Origin: Dietzia lutea
Lineage (GTDB): Bacteria > Actinomycetota > Actinomycetes > Mycobacteriales > Mycobacteriaceae
Direction: 5' to 3'
Length of the DNA stretch: 64,000 bases
NCBI RefSeq assembly: GCF_003096075.1
Contig: NZ_CP015449.1
Coordinates: 806,001-870,000, forward strand
This document shows positions 7,970 through 17,341 of this stretch, piece after piece. Below the pieces are notes generated by a model. It was not told the DNA's origin. It made no database searches and saw only the letters and a program-made list of their open reading frames with translations. Within the stretch, counting starts at the first letter, position 1; each line of letters begins with the position of its first letter. The position numbers and the translations under genes are program-made.

Positions 7970-8550
7970 CGGCTACCGGCCAGGGGGGCGCGCACGATTA
8001 CGTGCTTGCCCGGGAAGAACGCCGCGAGCTCGCGGCGGCTCTCCTTGAGGGCGGCCATTCCATAGCCCTTCTTGCGCTCCTCGGGGCGGATCCAGATCGC
8101 CACGTCCACGTCGCCCTCGTCGATCTGCTCGCCGAAGACGAGTCCGACCAGAGCGTCGCGCGCGGTGTCGACGGCGACGAACCACATCGCGGACTCCGCC
8201 TCGACGCGGTCCAGGCCGTCCCGGAGCTCCTGCTCGGTCTTCTCGCGGTCCCAGGTGCCGCCGGTGGCGGACGTCTCGTCCGACGAGCGGGAGTGATACA
8301 GCGCGGTGTGGTCCTCGGACTCGGTGAACGGGCGGAGCGCGAACCCCTGCCCGACGTCCCCGGCGGGCGCGCCGGTCGCGGAACCGGTGAACGCCTCGAG
8401 GGGGGCCTTGAGGACCTGTCGCGCCTCGTCGGCGGACACGGACAGCAGGCTCGCGATCGCCCCCACCGCGTCGTCGGGGCCGGCGGCCGACGAGACCGCG
8501 GCGAAGATCTCCCGCCGCCGGCTCGCCGCCATCTCGATGACGTCGCTCAT
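7966..8550 (-). CDS. GNAT-family acetyltransferase with an extra N-terminal helical domain
   Basis: 194 residues. Residues ~72-190 are a GNAT fold with the acetyl-CoA motif around IRPEERKKGYGMAALKE (near 156-172). The first ~55 residues form a separate helical segment ending in SADEARQVLKAPLEAF, which resembles the QAxAIL helix of type II topoisomerase A subunits; I take this as a look-alike rather than a relation. It starts 1 base after the fadA5 stop and ends overlapping ddn, so it belongs to the fadA5-ddn operon. In M. tuberculosis fadA5 is directly next to ddn with no gene between, so this is an addition. Substrate unknown. Confidence 0.8.
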   Translation of the reverse strand: MSDVIEMAASRRREIFAAVSSAAGPDDAVGAIASLLSVSADEARQVLKAPLEAFTGSATGAPAGDVGQGFALRPFTESEDHTALYHSRSSDETSATGGTWDREKTEQELRDGLDRVEAESAMWFVAVDTARDALVGLVFGEQIDEGDVDVAIWIRPEERKKGYGMAALKESRRELAAFFPGKHVIVRAPLAGSR

Positions 8551-8551
8551 G

Positions 8552-9742
<1,191 letters not shown>

Positions 9743-9743
9743 T

Positions 9744-9757
9744 TAGAACGAGTTCTA
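9744..9757 (-). promoter_or_regulatory. KstR operator of the fadA5 operon
   Basis: TAGAACGAGTTCTA fits TnnAACnnGTTnnA exactly. On the minus strand its terminal TA starts a TAACCT hexamer (9745-9740), a TANNNT-type -10 that predicts a leader of roughly 15 bases before fadA5. Confidence 0.85.
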
Positions 9758-9857
9758 GTTTACGCGATTGTGGTGGCGGGTCCAGTCCGGGCGCCGGGGG
9801 CCGTGAAAAGACCGAAAGAACGGTGGCCCACGAGCGAACGGGTTCCAGTATGGTGCC

Positions 9858-9871
9858 TGTAACGTGTTCTA
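9858..9871 (+). promoter_or_regulatory. KstR operator of cyp125
   Basis: TGTAACGTGTTCTA fits TnnAACnnGTTnnA. Its terminal TA begins TAGATT (9870-9875), a TANNNT -10 for cyp125 about 75 bases before the gene. A degenerate copy, GCGAACGGGTTCCA (9834-9847), lies 24 bases upstream centre to centre. Confidence 0.82.
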
Positions 9872-9952
9872 GATTACAGCCGGGGGAGGGGACATCAGCC
9901 CCGGTGCTGTGGACGAGCGCGCGACGCAACCAGACGTGGTCAAGGAGTGCCA

Positions 9953-11197
9953 GTGCAGCCAGTCACCATTCCCGAGGGGTTCGACTTCACGGATCCGGAG
10001 CTCTACGAGAAGCGCCTGCCGCATCCCGAGTGGGCGTATCTCCGCCGCACCGAGCCGATCTGGTGGTGCGCGAAGGAACCCGGGGCCGACGGATTCGACG
10101 ACGACGGCTACTGGGTCGTCACCAAGCACGAGGACGTCAAGGAGATCTCGCGCCGCACCAACGAGGTCTTCTCGACCTGGGAGAACACCGCGATCCCGCG
10201 CTTCGCCCCCGGCACCGAGCGGGAGATCGTCGAGCTCACCCGCCTGCTGTTCATCAACCAGGACGGTGAGGAGCACAAGAAGTACCGGCGAATCATCTCC
10301 AAGGGCTTCACGCCGCGCAATATCGAGAAGATGCGCGAGAACCTCACGGAGAAGGCGCGGAACATCGTCCAGACCGCGGCCGCGAAGGGCACCGGCGACT
10401 TCATCGTCGACGTCGCCTCCGAGCTGCCGCTGCAGGCGATTGCCGAGCTCATCGGCATCCCGCTGGAGGACCGGCACCAGATCTTCGAGTGGTCCAACCA
10501 GATGACCAGCTACGACGTCCCCGGCAAGGTCGAGGAGTCGCAGATGGCCAACGCCATGGTCCTGTCGTACGCGCAGGAGCTGGCCACCAAGCGGGAGGCC
10601 GACCCGCGGGATGACCTGGTCACCAAGCTGATCCAGGCCGATCTCGACGGCGAGAAGCTCACCTCGGATGAGTTCGGCTGGTTCGTGGTGCTTCTGGCCG
10701 TGGCCGGCAACGAGACCACCCGCAACGCCACCACCCACGGCATGATCGCGTTCCTGGACAATCCCGAGCAGTGGGAGCTGTTCAAGGCCGAGCGTCCCGA
10801 GACGACCTACGACGAGATCCTGCGGTGGGCCTCGCCGATCAGCTCCTTCCAGCGCACCGCGACCGAGGACGTCGAGATCGGCGGCGTCACCATGAAGAAG
10901 GGGGACCGCGCCGCCATCATGTACGGCTCGGCGAACTTCGACGAGGACGTCTTCGAGGACCCGTTCACCTTCAACATCAAGCGGGACCCCAACCCGCACC
11001 TGACGTTCGGTGGCAACGGCCCGCACTACTGCATCGGCGCGAATCTCGCGAAGCTGCAGATCGAGCTGATCTTCAACGCGATCGCCGACCACATGCCGGA
11101 CATCACTTCGATGGGTGACTCGACCCGGTTGCGCTCCGGCTGGCTCAACGCCATCCAGGACTGGAAGGTCGACTTCAAGTGCCCGGTCATGCACTGA
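9953..11197 (+). CDS. cyp125: CYP125 steroid C26-monooxygenase
   Basis: 414 residues, cytochrome P450. The I-helix oxygen motif AGNETT is at 251-256, ExxR at 288-291 (EILR), and the haem loop FGGNGPHYCIG places the ligand Cys at 360. Long stretches match M. tuberculosis CYP125A1, which oxidises the sterol side chain at C26 to start its degradation. I chose GTG 9953 because AAGGAG (9942-9947) sits 5 bases before it; a GTG at 9947 is in frame but overlaps that site. Electrons probably come through the 3Fe-4S ferredoxin encoded at 34979. Divergent from fadA5 with its own KstR box. Confidence 0.95.
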   Translation: MQPVTIPEGFDFTDPELYEKRLPHPEWAYLRRTEPIWWCAKEPGADGFDDDGYWVVTKHEDVKEISRRTNEVFSTWENTAIPRFAPGTEREIVELTRLLFINQDGEEHKKYRRIISKGFTPRNIEKMRENLTEKARNIVQTAAAKGTGDFIVDVASELPLQAIAELIGIPLEDRHQIFEWSNQMTSYDVPGKVEESQMANAMVLSYAQELATKREADPRDDLVTKLIQADLDGEKLTSDEFGWFVVLLAVAGNETTRNATTHGMIAFLDNPEQWELFKAERPETTYDEILRWASPISSFQRTATEDVEIGGVTMKKGDRAAIMYGSANFDEDVFEDPFTFNIKRDPNPHLTFGGNGPHYCIGANLAKLQIELIFNAIADHMPDITSMGDSTRLRSGWLNAIQDWKVDFKCPVMH

Positions 11198-11245
11198 GCT
11201 GACGCCGCACCCGCGCCCGCGGCCGCGCTCACGGCCGTGGCCGAG

Positions 11246-11286
11246 CAGCCCCGGTCCCGCCTGTTCCGAAGGCCGGGCCGGGGCTG
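11246..11286 (+). terminator. Possible terminator after cyp125
   Basis: CAGCCCCGG and CCGGGGCTG form the outer arms of a G+C-rich hairpin with an imperfect inner stem. There is no T tract. The 222-base gap 11198-11419 holds nothing else that I can see. Confidence 0.4.
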
Positions 11287-11419
11287 ACGTGTTCCCCGGG
11301 CGGGCCTCGTCGTCGCCGTCGTTGCCCGCGGATCGCGCGGCGCCGGACCGCACGGCGCCGGGCCGCACCGATCACCCGAAACCGCGACCGCCCACCACCC
11401 GACCAGGCAAGGTGATCCC

Positions 11420-12454
11420 ATGCTCGACCACCGCCACCTCGACCACGACGGCGTCCGACTGCACTATGTCGTCGCCGAACCCGCCCCCGCCCCCGCGCCC
11501 GCGCCGGCGGACGCGGACGCGCCCGCCGGCGACGGGCCCGGGACCGTGGTGCTGCTGCACGGGTTCCCGCACTTCTGGTTCACCTGGCACCGGCTTATCC
11601 CCGTCCTGGCCGCCGCGGGATGGCGCGTGATCGCCCCCGACCTGCGGGGGATGGGCGGGTCCGACGCTCCCGCGGACGTGGAGGCGTACGCGCCGAGGGA
11701 GGTCGTCGACGACGTCGTGGCCGTCTGCGACGCCGAGAGCGCCGACCGGGTGGTGCTGGTCGGCTTCGACTTCGGCGCGGGCGTCGCCTACGACACCTGC
11801 TACCTCGAGCCCGGCCGGGTCCGCGCGGTGATCGGCATGGAGAACCCGTTCATGAGCACCGCCGGATCGATCCCGCCCCTGGAGGGCTCGGCGATGATCG
11901 CCACGAAGCACTTCCTGCACCTGCACTACTTCGCCCAGCCCGGCGTCGCCGAGGCCGATCTCGCGGGCCACGAGCGGGAGTTCCTCACGCGGGTCTTCTG
12001 GGCCCTGTCCGCCGACTACCACTACCTCGACGTGTGGCAGCACCCGCCGGGGTCGACGTACCTCGAGGCGCTGCCCGAGGCGCCGCCGCTGCCGTGGCCG
12101 TGGCTGTCGGTCGAGGAGATGGACACCTACGAGGCCGAGTACACGCGCACCGGATTCGCCGGACCGCTGCAGTGGTACCGCGCGATGGACGTGAGCTGGC
12201 GCGCGCGCAAGGAGTTCGAGCGGCAGACCAATCCCGTGCCGTACTACTTCCTCTACTCCGAGCACGACCCCGACCTCGAGGGCTTCCACGGGCGGGACCC
12301 GCTGTCCAAGCTCGGGCGGTACCACGACGACGTGCGCATGGTGCGCGCGATCTCCTCGCCCGCGGGACACCTCATGCACCTTGAGGCGACCGAGGACACG
12401 CACCGCGAACTCCTGGCGAGCCTGGAGGACATCGCCGCGCACGTGCCCGGCTGA
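11420..12454 (+). CDS. Alpha/beta hydrolase, epoxide-hydrolase type
   Basis: 344 residues. HGFPHFWF (near 47-54) is the HGxP oxyanion loop. The nucleophile elbow GFDFGAG (near 114-120) has Asp rather than Ser, as in epoxide hydrolases and haloalkane dehalogenases. SEHDPD and PAGHLMHLE in the last third would supply the acid and His. A Pro/Ala run (APAPAPAPAD) splits the first strands near residues 21-35. The gene is downstream of cyp125 on the same strand with a 222-base gap, so co-expression is possible but unproven. An epoxide or ester substrate from sterol oxidation is a guess. No direct M. tuberculosis counterpart at this position is known to me. Confidence 0.8.
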   Translation: MLDHRHLDHDGVRLHYVVAEPAPAPAPAPADADAPAGDGPGTVVLLHGFPHFWFTWHRLIPVLAAAGWRVIAPDLRGMGGSDAPADVEAYAPREVVDDVVAVCDAESADRVVLVGFDFGAGVAYDTCYLEPGRVRAVIGMENPFMSTAGSIPPLEGSAMIATKHFLHLHYFAQPGVAEADLAGHEREFLTRVFWALSADYHYLDVWQHPPGSTYLEALPEAPPLPWPWLSVEEMDTYEAEYTRTGFAGPLQWYRAMDVSWRARKEFERQTNPVPYYFLYSEHDPDLEGFHGRDPLSKLGRYHDDVRMVRAISSPAGHLMHLEATEDTHRELLASLEDIAAHVPG

Positions 12455-12510
12455 GTCGCGGCGCGGGCGGGAGCGCAGCGCGAGCGGCGCGGGGCCCGGG
12501 CCCGGGCGGC

Positions 12511-13416
12511 TCAGCCGGTGAGGCCATACTTCTCGCCGAAGCGGGCGAGGGACTCGATCTTCTGCTGGGCCGTGGCGTCGTAGCCGAGGCCCTCGATCAT
12601 CCACGGCAGCACGATGATGTCGGTGACCCCCGCGTCCGCCAGCTCCGCGAAGCCCTTCGAGCCGAAGCGGTCCAGGCAGACCACCTGGATGGCGAAGGGC
12701 TTGCCGTCGCCGCGGTCGGCGAGCGAGCGCCCGTCGGCCTCGAGGAGCTCGCCCAACCGGGTGACCGTGGCCACGATCTCGTCGTACTTCATCATGGCGC
12801 TGGTCCAGCCCTGGCCCACGCGCGCGGCCCGCTTGAGCGCGATCTCCGTGTGGCCGCCGACGTAGAACGGCACCTGCTCGGACGGGGCCGGCGTGAAGAT
12901 CAGCTCGTCGAAGTCGAAGTGGTTCCCGTGGAACTCCATCCACTCACCGCGCAGGCCCTCGCGCATGATCGCCAGCGACTCGTCGACACGCTTGCCGCGG
13001 CCCTTGAACGGCGCGCCGCACCACTCGAACTCGTTGGGGTCCCAGCCGATGCCCACGCCCAGGTCCAGCCTGTTCCCGGTCATCAGCGCGACGGAGGCCA
13101 CCTGCCGCGTGAGCAGCAGCGGATTGCGCGGGCCGACCTTGAGCACCTGCGGGCAGAACCGGATGGTCGAGGTGGCTCCGCCCATGGCGGCGGAGGCGAT
13201 GAGCGGTTCGACCCACTCGGTGTTCTCGTCCCACATGCGCGAGCCGTCGGGCGTGTACGGGTAGTCCTCGTCCTGGCGGCGGGGATGGAACAGCGAGTCC
13301 GGCAGGACGATCCGGTCGAAACCGGCCGCCTCGGCGCCGCGCGCGATGTCGATGTACTGATCGACGGGGGAGAAGGAGACGGGAACGGAGAACTCCACGT
13401 CGGCTACACGGCTCAT
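12511..13416 (-). CDS. Luciferase-like F420-dependent oxidoreductase (LLM class)
   Basis: 301 residues, bacterial luciferase-like TIM barrel. Family features are the GAEAAGFDRIVLPDS start (near 22-36), the FCPQVLKVGPRNP strand, LDLGVGIGWDPNEF, and a FYVGGHTEIALKRAARVGQGW segment late in the barrel (quoted in part). Such proteins use F420 or FMN. It is the last gene of the operon DUF35-ltp4-ltp3-NTF2-LLM and starts 1 base after the NTF2-like stop. The frame is open upstream, but ATG 13416 has AAGAAGG before it and gives the family N-terminus. With the gene at 17342 and ddn it makes three likely F420 enzymes in the sterol block. Confidence 0.82.
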   Translation of the reverse strand: MSRVADVEFSVPVSFSPVDQYIDIARGAEAAGFDRIVLPDSLFHPRRQDEDYPYTPDGSRMWDENTEWVEPLIASAAMGGATSTIRFCPQVLKVGPRNPLLLTRQVASVALMTGNRLDLGVGIGWDPNEFEWCGAPFKGRGKRVDESLAIMREGLRGEWMEFHGNHFDFDELIFTPAPSEQVPFYVGGHTEIALKRAARVGQGWTSAMMKYDEIVATVTRLGELLEADGRSLADRGDGKPFAIQVVCLDRFGSKGFAELADAGVTDIIVLPWMIEGLGYDATAQQKIESLARFGEKYGLTG

Positions 13417-13417
13417 G

Positions 13418-13936
13418 TCATTCGCCCTTCTTGGCGGCACCGGCGATGGCCGCTCTGTCGGCATCAGTGAGTGGCCGCAGTCCAGAGGCCATGGCGACAT
13501 CCTGTTCCCAGAACGCGCGGAGGGAGATCAGGCGACCGTCGGCGTCGACGCGGTAGTCCACGGCGATATCGATCTCCATGATGGTGTCCCCCATATGGGT
13601 GCGCATCGTACCGATGCAGAGCAGCTCGTCTCCGACGGCGATCCCGCGGTCGAAGCGGAACTCGATGTGGTCCGGGGTGGCCACGGCCTTCTCCCAGAAC
13701 TCCAGGAGCCGCTCGGTGCCGGTGTGACCGATGCCCTCGGCGTCGAACATCGAGGGACCCACGGGATCCTCGATGGTGCCCTCGGGGGACCACCCGGCGA
13801 TCCAGGCGTCGCGGTCGCCGGCGTTGGTCGCGGCCCATGAGCGGCGGGCGGCGGCGTAGGCGGGACTCGCCAGCGCGGCATCACTCATCTCCAGGGGCCG
13901 GTACTGGCCCGTCTCATCCAGATAGGGGTTGCTCAC
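13418..13936 (-). CDS. NTF2/SnoaL-like protein
   Basis: 172 residues. After a ~25-residue lead, the sequence follows the NTF2-like cone fold: a helical SWAATNAGDRDAWIAGWSP start, then FWEKAVATPDHIEFRFDR and a MEIDIAVDYRVDADGR strand pair. Such proteins act as small hydratases, isomerases or ligand-binding partners. It starts with GTG 13936 overlapping the ltp3 stop, so it is translationally coupled to ltp3 and probably works on the same sterol intermediate, though the role is not known. The apparent longer reading frame upstream is the shadow of ltp3. Confidence 0.75.
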   Translation of the reverse strand: MSNPYLDETGQYRPLEMSDAALASPAYAAARRSWAATNAGDRDAWIAGWSPEGTIEDPVGPSMFDAEGIGHTGTERLLEFWEKAVATPDHIEFRFDRGIAVGDELLCIGTMRTHMGDTIMEIDIAVDYRVDADGRLISLRAFWEQDVAMASGLRPLTDADRAAIAGAAKKGE

Positions 13937-15147
13937 GCCTTGCGCTCCGTTCCCACGACCCACATGGAGAAGTACTGCGATCCGCCGCCGTACGCGTGGC
14001 CGAGGGCCTTGCGGGCGCCGGGGATCTGGTGGTCGTCGGCGCGGTTCATCACCTGGCGGGCGGCCTCGGCGAAGCGCAGCATGCCGGAGGCGCCGATGGG
14101 GTTGGAGCACAGCACGCCGCCGGACGGGTTGACGGGCAGCGAGCCGTCGCGGGCGGTGGCCCCGGACTCGGTCATCTTCCAGCCCTCGCCCTCGGCGCAG
14201 AAGCCCAGGTTCTCCAGCCACATGGGCTCGAACCACGAGAACGGCACGTAGATCTCGGCGGCGTCGATCTCCTCGGCGGGGTCGGTGATCCCGGCCTCGG
14301 CCCACAGCGCGGCGGCGGCGTCGCGGCCGGCCTGCGGGTTCTTGTAGTTGCGGCCGGAGAAGGTGCCCGGCTCGGTGCGCAGGGCGGTGGCGTGGACCCA
14401 GGCGACCTGCCGGCCGGAGGCCTCCACGGCCTCGGCGGCCTCGGCGTCGCCGATCACGATCGCGCACGCGCCGTCGGAGGACGGGCAGGTCTCGTCGTAG
14501 CGGATCGGGTCCCACAGCATCTGCCCGGCGAGCACCTTGTCGACCGTGATGTCGGGCTGCTTGAGGTGCGCGTGCGGGTTGACCGAGCCGTTGAGCCGGT
14601 CCTTGACCGCGACCATCGCGCCGACGTGCTCGGGGGCGCCGGTGGTGCGGATGTAGGAGCGCACGTGCGGGGCGAAGTAGCCGCCGGCACCGGCGCCGAC
14701 GGGCGCGGTGAACGGCACGGGCAGGCTCAGCGCCCACATGGCGTTGGACTCGGACTGCTTCTCCCACGCCACGGCCAGGACCCGGCGGTAGCGGCCGGAC
14801 TGGACGTGGGAGGCGGCCACGACGGCCGTGGAGCCGCCGACGGAGCCGGCGGTGTGCACGCGCAGGAGCGGCTTGCCGACCGCGCCGAGGGAGTCGGCCA
14901 TCATGAGCTCGGGCATCATGACGCCCTCGAAGAGGTCGGGGGCCTTGCCGACGATCACCGCGTCGATGTCGTCCCAGCCGACCCCGGCGTCGGCCATGGC
15001 GGCGTCGATGGCCTCGCGGCACAGGCCGGCCATGGAGACGTCGGTGCGGCGGGCGACGTGGTGCGTCTGGCCGGTGCCGAGGACGGCGGCGGGCAGACCG
15101 GAGCCGTGGGTTCCAGAGCCGTGGGTTCCGGAGGCGGGGGCGCTCAT
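13933..15147 (-). CDS. ltp3: Ltp3, thiolase-fold lipid-transfer protein/aldolase-like subunit
   Basis: 404 residues of the SCP-x thiolase-like family. The position of the thiolase nucleophile reads AGSVGGS, with Ser/Gly rather than Cys, so it is not a classical thiolase. A C-terminal GHAYGGGSQYF motif (near 381-391) keeps the His of retro-aldolase relatives, and CSNPIGASG is near 353. Known biology: ltp3 and ltp4 of Rhodococcus are needed to degrade C24-branched sterol side chains, and the related Ltp2 is a retro-aldolase with a DUF35 partner. ATG 15147 overlaps the ltp4 stop (ATGA). The N-terminus has a short GSGTHGSG low-complexity stretch. Confidence 0.87.
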   Translation of the reverse strand: MSAPASGTHGSGTHGSGLPAAVLGTGQTHHVARRTDVSMAGLCREAIDAAMADAGVGWDDIDAVIVGKAPDLFEGVMMPELMMADSLGAVGKPLLRVHTAGSVGGSTAVVAASHVQSGRYRRVLAVAWEKQSESNAMWALSLPVPFTAPVGAGAGGYFAPHVRSYIRTTGAPEHVGAMVAVKDRLNGSVNPHAHLKQPDITVDKVLAGQMLWDPIRYDETCPSSDGACAIVIGDAEAAEAVEASGRQVAWVHATALRTEPGTFSGRNYKNPQAGRDAAAALWAEAGITDPAEEIDAAEIYVPFSWFEPMWLENLGFCAEGEGWKMTESGATARDGSLPVNPSGGVLCSNPIGASGMLRFAEAARQVMNRADDHQIPGARKALGHAYGGGSQYFSMWVVGTERKA

Positions 15148-16205
15148 GCGGGGCGTCCTTCCAGGAGGCAGACGAGGTTCTGCTGCAGCAGGTGACCACT
15201 GGTGGCGTGGGCGAGGGCGCGCTCGGAGCGGCCCTCCCAGATGCTGTGGGCGGCGTAGCCGATGCGCTCGAGACCGGCGGAGAACAGCGGGTCGGCGACG
15301 AGCGAGCCACCGGACGGGGTGACGGCCACGTCGTCGGAGATGCCCAGCGCCGCGCGCAGGAGCAGCTCCTGGTGCGTGTACTGGGTGTGCAGCTCGGCGA
15401 CCGTGACGCCGCCGAGGTCGGGGCGGTCGCCGGACGCGCCGGTCGCGCGCACGGCGGCGGCCCGCGCGGACGGGGAGTCCGTGAGGTCGCGGGCGCCGAA
15501 TTCGGCGGAGTCGGCGATGTGCTCGATGCCGGCGACGTAGGCCGGGGTGTCGACCAGCTCGCGGGCCCGGCCGCCGGAGGCGAGGATGATCGCGCCGGCG
15601 CCGTCGGTCACCGGCGGGCAGTCGTGGCGGCGCAGCGGGTCGGCGACGTACGGCTCGCCGAGCAGGTCGGAGACCTCGCGGCCGGTCGCGCGGGCGGCGA
15701 CGGCGGCCATGTCGGACTCCGACCAGCAGCCGGCGTCGATGCCGGCGCGGGCCTGCAGACCCGCGATGTGGTGGCGGCCCGGCCACAGCGGGGCGACCGT
15801 GTACGGGTCGAGCTGCAGCGCCAGCGCGGTGTCGAGGTCGGCGCTGGCCGAGGCCTTGCCGAAGCCGTAGACCAGGGCCGTGTCGGCCTGGCCGGTGGCG
15901 ATCTTGAGGTAGGCCTCGAAGAACGCCCAGGCGGCGTCCATCTCGACGTGCGACTCGGCGATCGGCGGGACCGCGCCGATCGAGTCGACCGCGGAGATGA
16001 AGGAGAAGGCGCGGCCGGCCAGGTAGTCCGACGAGCCGGAGCACCAGAAGTCGATGTCGGTGCGGTCGAGGCCGGTCTGCTGGTAGCACTCGGCGAAGAC
16101 CGGCGCGAGCATCTCGACGCCGTTGGTGGTGCCGAAGGTGGACTCGGTGTGGCGGGCGTGGGCGAAACCGACGACGGCCACGTCCCGGGGTGCGTTGGGG
16201 GTCAC
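15144..16205 (-). CDS. ltp4: Ltp4, thiolase-fold lipid-transfer protein/aldolase-like subunit
   Basis: 353 residues, the length of M. tuberculosis Rv3522 (Ltp4). Thiolase fold without the usual active-site Cys. Recognisable segments are DFWCSGSSDYLAGRAF near 52-67, PVTDGAGAIILA near 205 and PSGGSLVADPLFSAG near 303. It probably pairs with Ltp3 and the DUF35 protein encoded just upstream. The start is GTG at 16205 with AGAGGA about 12 bases before it. The gap to the DUF35 gene is 12 bases and its stop overlaps ltp3. Confidence 0.87.
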   Translation of the reverse strand: MTPNAPRDVAVVGFAHARHTESTFGTTNGVEMLAPVFAECYQQTGLDRTDIDFWCSGSSDYLAGRAFSFISAVDSIGAVPPIAESHVEMDAAWAFFEAYLKIATGQADTALVYGFGKASASADLDTALALQLDPYTVAPLWPGRHHIAGLQARAGIDAGCWSESDMAAVAARATGREVSDLLGEPYVADPLRRHDCPPVTDGAGAIILASGGRARELVDTPAYVAGIEHIADSAEFGARDLTDSPSARAAAVRATGASGDRPDLGGVTVAELHTQYTHQELLLRAALGISDDVAVTPSGGSLVADPLFSAGLERIGYAAHSIWEGRSERALAHATSGHLLQQNLVCLLEGRPA

Positions 16206-16217
16206 GGGTGGTGTCCT

Positions 16218-17243
16218 CTACAGGTGCTTGGAGTACGTGGCGGGATCGGCGTCGGGATCGCCGGTCGGCTCGAAGTGGGCGATCGCCTTCATCGAGGCGG
16301 GCCGCTCCTCCTCCGGGTTCCAGACCGCGCGCACGCGCATCCCCATCCGGACCTCGGACGCCTCGCAGCCCAGCACGAGGTGCTGGATGGGCACGTCCGA
16401 GCCGTCGAGGAGGATGTACGCGGTGACGTACGGGGGCGTGATCTGCTGCCCCGCGAACGGCACGTTGACGATGCCGAAGGTGGTGACCGTGCCGACGTCG
16501 GAGACCTCGACGTACTCGCCCATCGCCACGCCGTCCGACGGGCAGTAGTCGCGGGGCGGGACGTAGACCTCGGGACCGTTGGAGCGGCGCCGCCCGAGCA
16601 TCCGGCCCTGCACGATCGCGCGGAGGAACTCGCTCTCCGCGGGTCCGGCCGTGTGGGTGACCGACAGGCCGATCGGCGTCACCACGCCGGTGACCGGCTC
16701 GTCGTGCGACCGCGGGGCCTCGTCGTCGTCGCCGTTCCCGGCCGCGTCACCCGCGGCGTCGGCCGGGACCACGCACGCGATGTCGTGGACGGTCCCGGTC
16801 CGCTCGGCGGACCACCGCAGGTGCACGCGCATCCCGGTGCTCACCGCGTCGGGGCCGTCGGCGGCCAGCGGGAGGAGCATGGCGGTGTCCGCGCCGTCGA
16901 ACCGCACGAGTACCCAGGCGAACGGGGAGTCGAGCGGGTTGACGTCGGTGGGGGACGGGACCCAGGACCATGCGACGACGAGGCCTTCGATCCCGTCACC
17001 CGAGCCGACCTCGACCGTCTCCGTGAGGGCCTCCCGCGTGTGGGGGTCGTACTCGACCGGCGGCAGGTGCACGGTCCCGCGCGAATCGCGGTTACCGACC
17101 AGGCGTCGCTCGCGTAGGCCCGTGAAGAACGCTCCCAGCACCGGCCCGGTGGACCGGGTGTAGTCGAACGACGGGGCGAGGCCGGCCGAGAGCACGGGCT
17201 CCGAGGGCGGGGTGATATCGACAACGATCTCTCTGGATGTCAC
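16218..17243 (-). CDS. DUF35/OB-fold protein, acyl-CoA-binding partner of Ltp3/Ltp4 (Rv3521-like)
   Basis: 341 residues, two OB-fold DUF35-like halves (near 70-160 and 230-340) joined by an acidic linker containing GNGDDDEAP. There are no zinc-ribbon Cys pairs. DUF35 proteins accompany thiolase-like aldolases (for example ChsH2 with Ltp2), and Rv3521 sits next to ltp4 in M. tuberculosis. The start is taken as GTG 17243: no Shine-Dalgarno precedes it, but a KstR box ends 9 bases upstream and a TACTTG hexamer at 17253-17248 would place transcription within a few bases of the GTG, so the mRNA is probably leaderless. A GTG near 17195 is an alternative. Confidence 0.8.
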   Translation of the reverse strand: MTSREIVVDITPPSEPVLSAGLAPSFDYTRSTGPVLGAFFTGLRERRLVGNRDSRGTVHLPPVEYDPHTREALTETVEVGSGDGIEGLVVAWSWVPSPTDVNPLDSPFAWVLVRFDGADTAMLLPLAADGPDAVSTGMRVHLRWSAERTGTVHDIACVVPADAAGDAAGNGDDDEAPRSHDEPVTGVVTPIGLSVTHTAGPAESEFLRAIVQGRMLGRRRSNGPEVYVPPRDYCPSDGVAMGEYVEVSDVGTVTTFGIVNVPFAGQQITPPYVTAYILLDGSDVPIQHLVLGCEASEVRMGMRVRAVWNPEEERPASMKAIAHFEPTGDPDADPATYSKHL

Positions 17244-17251
17244 GAGCCAAG

Positions 17252-17265
17252 TAGAACACGTTCCA
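17252..17265. promoter_or_regulatory. KstR operator of the DUF35-ltp operon and the Rv3520c-like gene
   Basis: TAGAACACGTTCCA matches TnnAACnnGTTnnA. It lies between divergent genes starting at 17243 (minus) and 17342 (plus). On the minus strand its TA starts TACTTG, one base off a TANNNT -10. Confidence 0.8.
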
Positions 17266-17341
17266 CCGCTCGCTGTGTGGGTTTCCCCGCGCCCGATTTC
17301 CCCGTGCGCGCACCCGCGGCGCGGCGACGTGGGCCACACTG

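Noticed and set aside
7966-8120. Topoisomerase A-subunit fragment in the acetyltransferase N-terminus (encoded near 8380-8550)
   Set aside because: Only a short helix resembles the QAxAIL motif; too little to claim homology.
9834-9847. GCGAACGGGTTCCA as an independent KstR operator
   Set aside because: First base mismatch and poor symmetry; kept only as a possible secondary site next to the good box.
15192-17117. A 641-codon plus-strand frame opposite ltp4 and the DUF35 gene
   Set aside because: Composition (Gly/Val/Asp/Arg) is that of a shadow; the minus strand has well-recognised proteins.
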